48,727 nucleotides of DNA from Fidelibacterota bacterium (GTDB taxonomy: Bacteria; Fidelibacterota; Marinisomatia; SCGC-AAA003-L08; GCA-2689995): contig JACNKR010000052.1 in the NCBI GenBank assembly GCA_014381925.1, forward strand, positions 1 to 48,727, read 5' to 3'. Each line of letters begins with the position of its first letter. Positions within the stretch are counted from its first letter, which is position 1. This document shows, piece by piece, positions 17,006 to 24,900 of the stretch. The notes under the pieces are model-generated. The model did not search any database and had not been told where the DNA came from. It saw only the letters and a list, made by a program, of their open reading frames with translations. Both the position numbers and the translations under genes were made by a program.

Positions 17006-19018
17006 ATGGCTGAACATGTAGTACATTCTACGCCAACTTTATTTTATGTATTGGCATTTGTTGCGATGGGCTATCTTTTATATAACTTGCGTCGGTTGTT
17101 TACAGTTCAAATAGGAAAAGCAGAAGAAAGACCTTTAGACTTTTTTGGACAATTATATAATAGTTTAAGTTTTGGTGTAGGTCAGCGGAAAGTATATTCT
17201 AAACGATTTACTTACGCATCCATTATGCATTTTTTAATGGGTTGGGGATTTATTGAATTACTTTTTGCTACAACAGTAGATTTTTTTACAGCAAGAGGGT
17301 GGTTTGCTACTTACTTACCCACAATGGATACACCTTGGTTTGCATTTTTAAATGATACTGGTGGAATAATGTTGATTGCAGGTGTTGTAATGGCTCTTTT
17401 TAGAAGACATCTAAATATACCTGAAAAACTTCCGCAAAGTAATTTTAAAGGAAGAGGTAATTTATTTGGCGATACAGGGATACTTCTATTTTTATTAATT
17501 CTTGGGGTTGGTGGCTTTTTAGCTGAAGCTGCTCGGCTTGCAGTAGAACGACCTGAAACAGCTCAATATTCTTATATTGGGTATGCAATTTCACATTTGC
17601 TTTCCTTTGATACTTGGGTCATAATGAAGCCAAACCTATGGTGGTCTCATGCAATTGCATCCTTATTATTTATTTCAGTATTACCAATGACTAAAATGTT
17701 TCATGCCTTAGCTGTAATAATAAATGTAGCATTGACAAACCGAAAATTAAGAGGTCATTTACGGCCAATGAATGTTACGGCATTGATGGAAGACCCAAAT
17801 ATGGATCCCGATGAAATCTCTTTAGGTGTGGGTAAATCATCAGATTTTACATGGAAACAATTATTAGATTCTGTAGCATGTACGGAATGTTCAAGATGTT
17901 CTACAGTTTGCCCAGCAAGTTCCACGGGAAAATTACTTTCACCGATGAAAATCATAACAGATATTCGTGCTGATTTATATCAAAATACGTTAGGGTTTGG
18001 GGAAGAATCAGATCTTGTCGGAGGTCGAATTTCAGCAGAAGAACTTTGGGCATGTACAACTTGTGGTGCCTGTATGGAAGAATGCCCTGTTCTTATTGAT
18101 CATGTTCCAGCAATAACGGATATGAGGAGACATTTAGTACTATCCGAAGGGATGCCACCAGAACAAGCAAGCGAAAGTTTAGAGGCAACCATGCAAAATG
18201 GAAATCCATGGGGTTTTCAGAAAGCCGATAGGTTGAAGTGGGCGACAGATGTCGATTTAGATTTACCCATATTAGCTGATAAAAAAGAAGTGGATGTATT
18301 ATATTGGGTTGGATGTGCAGGTACTTATGATCCACGGAATCAAGGTGTTGCTCAATCAGTCGTTAAAATATTACAATCAGCGGAAGTTAATTTTGCAGTC
18401 TTAGGGAAAGAAGAAACCTGTACTGGAGATTCTGCACGGCGATTAGGTGAAGAATATTTATTTGAAACACTTGCTCAAGAAAATATTGCTACACTTAATA
18501 GTTATAAATTTAATACTGTAATTACAGCATGTCCACATTGTTTTAATACAATTTCAAATGAATATCCTGATTTTGGTGGGAATTATAATGTTGTTCATCA
18601 CTCTGAATTTATTCAACAATTATTAGATGACGGTAAGTTGAATCCTGAAAAATCGTTAGATGGAAATGTTACATATCATGATGCTTGTTATTTAGGTCGT
18701 CATAATGATATTTATGATGCTCCTCGGAATGTACTTGATTCTGTTTTAACTGAAGAATCAAACTATATTGAGCTTGAACAGAGTAAGTCTTCGAGTTTTT
18801 GTTGTGGTGCTGGTGGTGGAAATATGTGGCATGAAGACAATAAAGGCGATAGAATTAATGTGACGCGAATGGAGCAAATTATTGATTCTAAGGCGGATAA
18901 AGTAGCAACAGCATGTTCATTTTGTATGATTATGTTAGATGATGCAATGAAGGTGAAAGGGAAAGAAGATGAAATGGTGATTCAGGATATTGCGGAAATT
19001 ATAGCTGAACGACTGTGA
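17006..19018 (+). CDS. Membrane-bound ETF-associated Fe-S oxidoreductase (heterodisulfide reductase-like, FadF type)
   Basis: A 670-residue protein fusing a membrane cytochrome-b-like domain to a soluble Fe-S module. Residues ~1-240 hold about five or six hydrophobic helices with histidines (nitrate-reductase-gamma-like). Two 4Fe-4S motifs follow: CTECSRCSTVCP (near 291) and CTTCGACMEECP (near 351). Two CCG-type cysteine-rich domains complete it (CAGTYD..., CCGAGGGNMW, CSFCMIM). This architecture is that of proteins encoded beside etfBA which are thought to pass electrons from ETF to menaquinone. The TGA stop is genuine, since the CCG domain is complete before it. A GTG-started peptide overlaps the stop. 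Confidence 0.88.
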   Translation: MAEHVVHSTPTLFYVLAFVAMGYLLYNLRRLFTVQIGKAEERPLDFFGQLYNSLSFGVGQRKVYSKRFTYASIMHFLMGWGFIELLFATTVDFFTARGWFATYLPTMDTPWFAFLNDTGGIMLIAGVVMALFRRHLNIPEKLPQSNFKGRGNLFGDTGILLFLLILGVGGFLAEAARLAVERPETAQYSYIGYAISHLLSFDTWVIMKPNLWWSHAIASLLFISVLPMTKMFHALAVIINVALTNRKLRGHLRPMNVTALMEDPNMDPDEISLGVGKSSDFTWKQLLDSVACTECSRCSTVCPASSTGKLLSPMKIITDIRADLYQNTLGFGEESDLVGGRISAEELWACTTCGACMEECPVLIDHVPAITDMRRHLVLSEGMPPEQASESLEATMQNGNPWGFQKADRLKWATDVDLDLPILADKKEVDVLYWVGCAGTYDPRNQGVAQSVVKILQSAEVNFAVLGKEETCTGDSARRLGEEYLFETLAQENIATLNSYKFNTVITACPHCFNTISNEYPDFGGNYNVVHHSEFIQQLLDDGKLNPEKSLDGNVTYHDACYLGRHNDIYDAPRNVLDSVLTEESNYIELEQSKSSSFCCGAGGGNMWHEDNKGDRINVTRMEQIIDSKADKVATACSFCMIMLDDAMKVKGKEDEMVIQDIAEIIAERL

Positions 19019-19167
19019 TAGAGCATTTAATAGAATCTTTTAATAATTTATCCATTGACTTGAAAGCTCGTGTTTTATGGATTGCTGGGATTGTCGTTTT
19101 GGTATGGTCATTTAGACGGTTTTTAATGACAAGAGGTGATTTAGCTAACAAAAATAAAAGGAATTAA
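19015..19167 (+). CDS. Small single-pass membrane peptide downstream of the ETF oxidoreductase
   Basis: A 50-residue open frame beginning with GTG at 19015, overlapping the preceding stop in the GTGA arrangement used elsewhere in this window (41559). Residues ~19-31 form a hydrophobic helix (VLWIAGIVVLVWSF) followed by RRF and a basic tail KNKRN. It is too short for routine gene calling and no family was recognised. The coupled start and the membrane neighbour suggest an accessory subunit of the oxidoreductase. Chance cannot be excluded; conservation in relatives would settle it. Confidence 0.5.
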   Translation: MIEHLIESFNNLSIDLKARVLWIAGIVVLVWSFRRFLMTRGDLANKNKRN

Positions 19168-19227
19168 ATTTTTGTTTGATTTAATAATTAAATTATTTTA
19201 TTTTGAGGGGTTAAATTGCAAGACAAA

Positions 19228-19259
19228 TTTTAACATTAGAAGTTAAAAATAGTTTTTTT
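19228..19259 (+). terminator. Weak AT-rich terminator candidate after the etf operon
   Basis: TTTTAAC (19228-19234) pairs with GTTAAAA (19242-19248) around a 7-base loop and is followed by a seven-T tract at 19253-19259. It lies between the small membrane peptide and the T9SS protein. The stem is all but one pair A-T, so it may be weak. Confidence 0.4.
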
Positions 19260-19285
19260 AATAATAAAAACAACACGGAGGAAAG

Positions 19286-21844
19286 ATGAAACTCTTTAAA
19301 AAAATAGTAATAATTACTGCAATCGTAGGCATGGGATTTATGTATGCACAAGACGCTGCTGGTGATTATAGACTAAATGGAACGAATGTAAGATATACTA
19401 GTCTGTATAGAGGTGCTACAACAGGTGCACTATATATTACAGATTCGTATGGAATGGGTATTGCTTTACCAGCTCTAACTTTTGAGCCAGGTGCTGCTAT
19501 GAATCAATTTATTAATGGTCCATACCCCAAAAATGCATTAACTGCAATTGGTGTGAATTTGAACTTATCATTATATAATGATGGTACAGGTCATATTTAT
19601 GAAGGTAGTTCTTACCCAACAGCCGTTTTTGATGCGGAAAATTGTGTGTCTGCTCCTGGTATTTTACCAGCGACAGACTTTTTAGGTTATGCCTCAAATT
19701 TAGATGCAGGTTTATCAGTGCAAACTACATCTATTTTAGGTCAACCATCTCTTAGTCCATATTCAGGTGGAACTCTTGGATCTTTTAGCTTACAACAAGC
19801 TGATATCTTTGATTTCTTCCCAGCTGTACCAACATACATGGATTATACAGGTTCACCTGCTGCCTCTCCAGAGCAAATTGCATACCCTGGACCTGCAGCC
19901 GGTTATATGACTAAAGATCATTATATGCCATTTTTACCTGAATTAAATGGTGGTGCACCTTTAACTCCACAAGAATTATTGGGCGGTGGATTTACTGTTA
20001 CTGGTTATCAAGCACCTGGAGATATTTATCTTGAATGGCATGCGGTTGATGGTGGAATTTCACAAAGTGGTTTTGGTGATGATTTAGTTGTTGATGAAGA
20101 TGGTGACGGAACTGCATTAGATAGAATTTTAGGTATTCCTTATGTTCCAGTATCTTATGTAAATAATGAATGTGGTGGTGGTGCTTTTGACCCATTTGAT
20201 TTTACAACATTAGATCCTGATACTCCAGTTTTAGGTGGTAATGAAACATTAATCGGTAATGTTGCTGGTGGTGGTGTAGGTATGTGTGAAGATGCAGGTG
20301 GTATAGATGTTTTAGCTGGTGGTGTTTGTATGCTTGCTATTACAACTGATGCTGATGGTTCTGGGGCACCAGATATGAATGAAGGTTGTGACTACTATGA
20401 ATTAGTAGTTGGATATCCTTCTGATGTTGCTGCTACTGCTGTTGTCACTGCAACATGTAATGCATTAGAATTATTTTCACCAGCTCAATGTGATATTGTT
20501 GCTGCTAACTCTGCGTTAGCTGCTGAAGCTGCTGGAATGACATGGGGTTGTGATGCTGTTGATATATTGACTACTCCTAGTGCTGACCTTGGTGGTTTAG
20601 CTCCAATTTGTGGTGGATTAATTACACTTGCTACAAGTTGTTTGGACGATGTAGATGAAGACGGTATTGGTGACAATCCGGTTGAATGTGGTGTAGGTGA
20701 AGTGTGTAACTGTGATGTCGGTTTTGGAAACTGTGAAACATTTGGTGCTAAATTTGGTACAAGCTGGGCAGAAGGATGTTTAGAAGGTGAAGGAACTGGA
20801 AATACATTCTATACACTTAACTCAGCTTTTGCTGCTTATGGTAACTATGTTACTTTAAATGGTGTTCAAATGCAAGGTTGCTTAATGGCTGGATATGATA
20901 TGGCTACTTGTGGTGCTTTATATGGTGCGAATGATGGTGACCATGATTTCAATGGTACTGATGGTCGTTTAGTGATGGCATATTCTCCACAATGTTTCCC
21001 TGAATTACAGGTGAGAGAAGTATATGTTGACTTTACTGAATTAGGTGCTGGTGAATGTTTTGATGGTCCTGGTTCTGGTTCTGGTGATGTAGATAACTCT
21101 TGTGCTGATACATGGGGTACTGGTGGTACTGCAAATTGCTTAAATGTTGCTGACATTGTATTAATGGTTAGCGAAATCTTAAATAGCCAATTACAATTCC
21201 AAGAAATTTGCCGTGGTGATGTTGATGGTAATGGTTTAATCAATGTTGTTGATGTTGTGCAAACGGTTCAATTGATTCTTGGTGGATTAGTTATTGATGC
21301 AACAACTTCAGATATTATTAAAACTGTAGATGGTGTTCAATATACTGCTGATGGAACTGTTGGAGCTTTCCAATTCACATTAACTCATGATGAGAATTTC
21401 TCAATTGAGTTAACTGATGATGCAATGGTTGCTGAATATGTAACAGTTGACAACAAAACGACTGTTGTTATTGTTATGCCAGAAACTGAACAGTTATTTA
21501 CTGTTAATGGTCAATATGAAATTAGTGAAGTTCTTGCTGCAACAAATGATGGGTTAATTGAATCTAACATTGTTACACCAGACGAATTTACTTTATCTAA
21601 TGCATATCCAAATCCATTCAATCCAACAACTTCAATGCTTTTAAGTCTTGATAATGATGGTTTAGTTGCTGTTAAAGTATTTAACATTAATGGTCAATTA
21701 GTCGATGTTTTAACTGATGGTAACATGGTTGCAGGAATGCATACAATTTCATGGGATGCACAAGATTTTGCATCTGGTGTTTATTTTGTTAAAGCGTACA
21801 TCGGTTCTGATGTGATTACTCAAAAGGTTTCTTTAATGAAATAA
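19286..21844 (+). CDS. Secreted cysteine-bearing protein with dockerin-like repeat and T9SS type A sorting domain
   Basis: An 852-residue exported protein. The signal peptide covers about residues 1-21 (IVIITAIVGMGFMYAQ). The main body is Gly/Ala/Asp-rich with many paired cysteines in residues ~290-550 and no recognised enzyme motif. Residues ~605-668 resemble a dockerin pair, the second loop being clear (DVDGNGLINVVDVVQTVQLI). The last ~85 residues are a type IX secretion sorting domain: LSNAYPNPFNPTTSMLL, FNINGQLVDVL, GVYFVKAYI. GGAGG precedes the ATG and the codon choice looks less AT-extreme than the neighbours, so it is probably abundant on the cell surface. The T9SS apparatus itself is outside the window. 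Confidence 0.8.
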   Translation: MKLFKKIVIITAIVGMGFMYAQDAAGDYRLNGTNVRYTSLYRGATTGALYITDSYGMGIALPALTFEPGAAMNQFINGPYPKNALTAIGVNLNLSLYNDGTGHIYEGSSYPTAVFDAENCVSAPGILPATDFLGYASNLDAGLSVQTTSILGQPSLSPYSGGTLGSFSLQQADIFDFFPAVPTYMDYTGSPAASPEQIAYPGPAAGYMTKDHYMPFLPELNGGAPLTPQELLGGGFTVTGYQAPGDIYLEWHAVDGGISQSGFGDDLVVDEDGDGTALDRILGIPYVPVSYVNNECGGGAFDPFDFTTLDPDTPVLGGNETLIGNVAGGGVGMCEDAGGIDVLAGGVCMLAITTDADGSGAPDMNEGCDYYELVVGYPSDVAATAVVTATCNALELFSPAQCDIVAANSALAAEAAGMTWGCDAVDILTTPSADLGGLAPICGGLITLATSCLDDVDEDGIGDNPVECGVGEVCNCDVGFGNCETFGAKFGTSWAEGCLEGEGTGNTFYTLNSAFAAYGNYVTLNGVQMQGCLMAGYDMATCGALYGANDGDHDFNGTDGRLVMAYSPQCFPELQVREVYVDFTELGAGECFDGPGSGSGDVDNSCADTWGTGGTANCLNVADIVLMVSEILNSQLQFQEICRGDVDGNGLINVVDVVQTVQLILGGLVIDATTSDIIKTVDGVQYTADGTVGAFQFTLTHDENFSIELTDDAMVAEYVTVDNKTTVVIVMPETEQLFTVNGQYEISEVLAATNDGLIESNIVTPDEFTLSNAYPNPFNPTTSMLLSLDNDGLVAVKVFNINGQLVDVLTDGNMVAGMHTISWDAQDFASGVYFVKAYIGSDVITQKVSLMK

Positions 21845-21872
21845 TATTGATTCATTATATTTGAATCTTTTT

Positions 21873-21909
21873 AAAAGCCCTCGTGTCACTTACGGGGGCT
21901 TTTTCTTTT
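21873..21909 (+). terminator. Rho-independent terminator after the T9SS protein
   Basis: A 12-bp stem, AAAAGCCCTCGT (21873-21884) with ACGGGGGCTTTT (21892-21903), has one G-T pair and a 7-base loop and continues into TTTTTCTTTT. It is the strongest terminator in the window and separates the secreted protein from the TonB receptor. Confidence 0.9.
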
Positions 21910-21984
21910 CCTATCATTTTTCCTCGAACTTGTATTAAATTTAATGCTATATTTTTATTCAATAATTACCATTTTGGAGTGTAA

Positions 21985-24900
21985 ATGTCGAGAAATCGAA
22001 TACTTATTTTATTATTAAGCTTTTTATCGTTTAGTTTTTCTGCCATCATACAAGGAATCATTAAAGATAAACGATCAAAACAACCTTTAATTGGTGCAAA
22101 TGTCATGCTAAAGGGTACATCCCTAGGAAGTTCAACAGATGAAAATGGATTTTATCTTATACAAAATATAGATTTTGGTAATTATATGTTAACAGTATCA
22201 TATATTGGGTATCAAGAATTCGAACAAGAAGTCTCACTTAAAAGTAAAACAAATTTAGAATTAGATTTATTATTAACTCCTCAAGCATTAGAACATTCAG
22301 CAACTACGGTTACCGGTGCAAAAAGAAAAGAAAAAGTAACCGATGCACCAGCATCTATGGAAGTAATTAGTAATAGAGATATTCGCCGTGAATCAACAAC
22401 AAATTTAGGCTCATTTTTAAAAGGAATGAAAGGTGTTGATTTTACTGCAAGCGGTGTAGATAATTATAGTATTTCAATTCGTGGATTTAATTCTAGTTTT
22501 AGCTCTCGATTATTAACATTGACTGATGGTCGTGTTGCAAATGTACCTGCGTTACGAGTAATGAATTATAGTTCTGTTCCACAATCCGCAGAAGATATAG
22601 AACGAATGGAAGTTGTATTAGGACCAGCAACGGCACTTTATGGAGCAAATGCGCATAGTGGAGTTGTAAACATCACATCAAAATCTCCAGCAACATCAGA
22701 GGGATTTAATATGAATGTTTCCGGTAGTTTTGATGACCGTGCAATGTTAAAAATAGATGGGCGGTTTGCCAAAAAACTTTCTAATAAATGGAGCTTTAAA
22801 ATTTCAAGCACCTATCTAAGAGCGTTTGAATGGGAATATATGTCCGAACAAGAATGGAAAGTTCATCGTACTCCCTGGGTCGGAGTTCCTGGTCGAAAAA
22901 TTGACGGAAAAGATAATAATCCATGGAGAGTTTTTGAACCTACATTTATTGATTCTGCACAAAATATTCATGGTCAATGGGTTAGAATTGGAGATGGTGA
23001 GCCAAACCATGGTGATTTTGATGGTGATGGTGTTGCGGGAGAAGATTGGTTTAATGGATATGACGATGATGGCGATGGCTTAATTGATGAAGATTATTTC
23101 TTTGCTGATGGAATAAATAATTCTGAGCCATGGGACCCAGACCAGAATGATTTTAATGGTAATGGAATTCCTGACCCTGCTGAAAATTATACTGATACTA
23201 ATGGTAACGGTATTTGGGATTTAGGAGAATCTTTTATTGATATTGGAAATGGTGTCTGGGATGAAGGAGAAGATTGTACCATTTTTGACTCATCTACAAA
23301 TACTTGTTTTGAAGGTTTAGTTGATTTAGGTGATGGTACTTGGTCTCCTGCAGAAGAATTTACTGATTGGAATGGAAATGGTGTTTGGGATACTGAAAAT
23401 TTCGATGAAGATGGAAATCCAATAATTGATGAGTATATTGATTATTTCACAGATCAATGGTATGATGGGATTGATAATAATGGTAATGGTGAAATTGATG
23501 AAATAGAAGAACGGCTAATGGAAGAAGATTTAGGACCTCATTGGCAATGGGGACTTGAAGAGAAAGAAATATTAGTTTGGAAAGGACGGTCAATAGAAAG
23601 TTGGTTTTCGGTAAATGCATTTGGAGATACAACTTGGACCTATAATCCGTGGTATCTGGATAATAATGTAGATGAAAATGGACAAATAATTGATGAACAT
23701 TTAAGAGGTACATATATTTGGGATGAAGATAATTTTGATATGTTATTTGATACATATACAAATGATTTTGGTGATGATGGGTTAATAGGGGAACCATTTT
23801 TTGATTCGTCTGGCGATGGTGAATATCAACAAGGTGAAGGTTTAGTTTATTATGAAACTATCGATGGGAGTAGTGTTTATACAACCAATGATTATGGTTT
23901 AGATGGAATTCCAAATACAAATGATTTTGGCGAGGGTGATGGAATTTGGCAACCAGGGGATCATTGGCAAGATGTAAATAATAATGGAAATATAGATTTA
24001 ACAACTGAAAATTTTAATGATGATAATGGAAATGGTTTTTGGGATGATTATGAATCCTTCAGTGATGATAATGGAAATGGTGTTTGGGATTTAGGTGAGG
24101 ATTTTACAGACCTTTCTGACGGTATATATTTTTCGGGTGAATTTATACCTGAGTTGCATGATGTAAACGGTGATGGTATTTGGAATGAAGGCGAAGAGTG
24201 TTTAGGTTGGGTGTTATCAGGGAATTGTATAGGTGGTTTTAATGATACAAATGGTGATGGTATTTGGAATGCACATGAAGAATATTATGATTTCAATAAT
24301 AATGGAAATTTTGACCCAGCTGAAGAATTTACAGATTTAAATGGAAACGGAAATTGGGATGAAGGCGAACCTTTTGAAGATGTAGGTAATGGAATTTGGG
24401 ATGATGCAGAAAGCTATATAGATTTTAATTCAAATGGTAATTATGATGGACCTGATTTATATAATGATAATTATGTTTTTGATTCAAATTCAATTGATGT
24501 TTGGCCAATACCTGATGGGATTTGGAATGATGGTGAAGGTGTCATTGATTGTGGGTATGATGGATTATGTTGGAATGATTCTTGGCAAGTTGGGCAACCA
24601 CAAAGCCCTGCAGAACCATTTGATGATTTAAATTCAGATGGTGTCTATAATATTGGTGAACCATATTATGATTGGAATCGTAATGGAAATAGAGATATTT
24701 CAACATATATAGATGTAAATAATAATGGTGTTTACGATGATGGTGTTGATGATTATTATACAATTTCTGGACCAGATGAAAATGAAGGTGATGGAATATT
24801 AAATGCATATGATAATGGTGAAAAAGATGGAATATTAGATACGGGTGATGGTGTTTATGGTGGTGAAGATGATTATAAACATAATTATGATATCGTTGAT

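Noticed and set aside
17006..19018. Further selenocysteine readthrough at the TGA ending the Fe-S oxidoreductase
   Set aside because: The CCG domain is complete before the TGA, and TAG stops the frame immediately after it.
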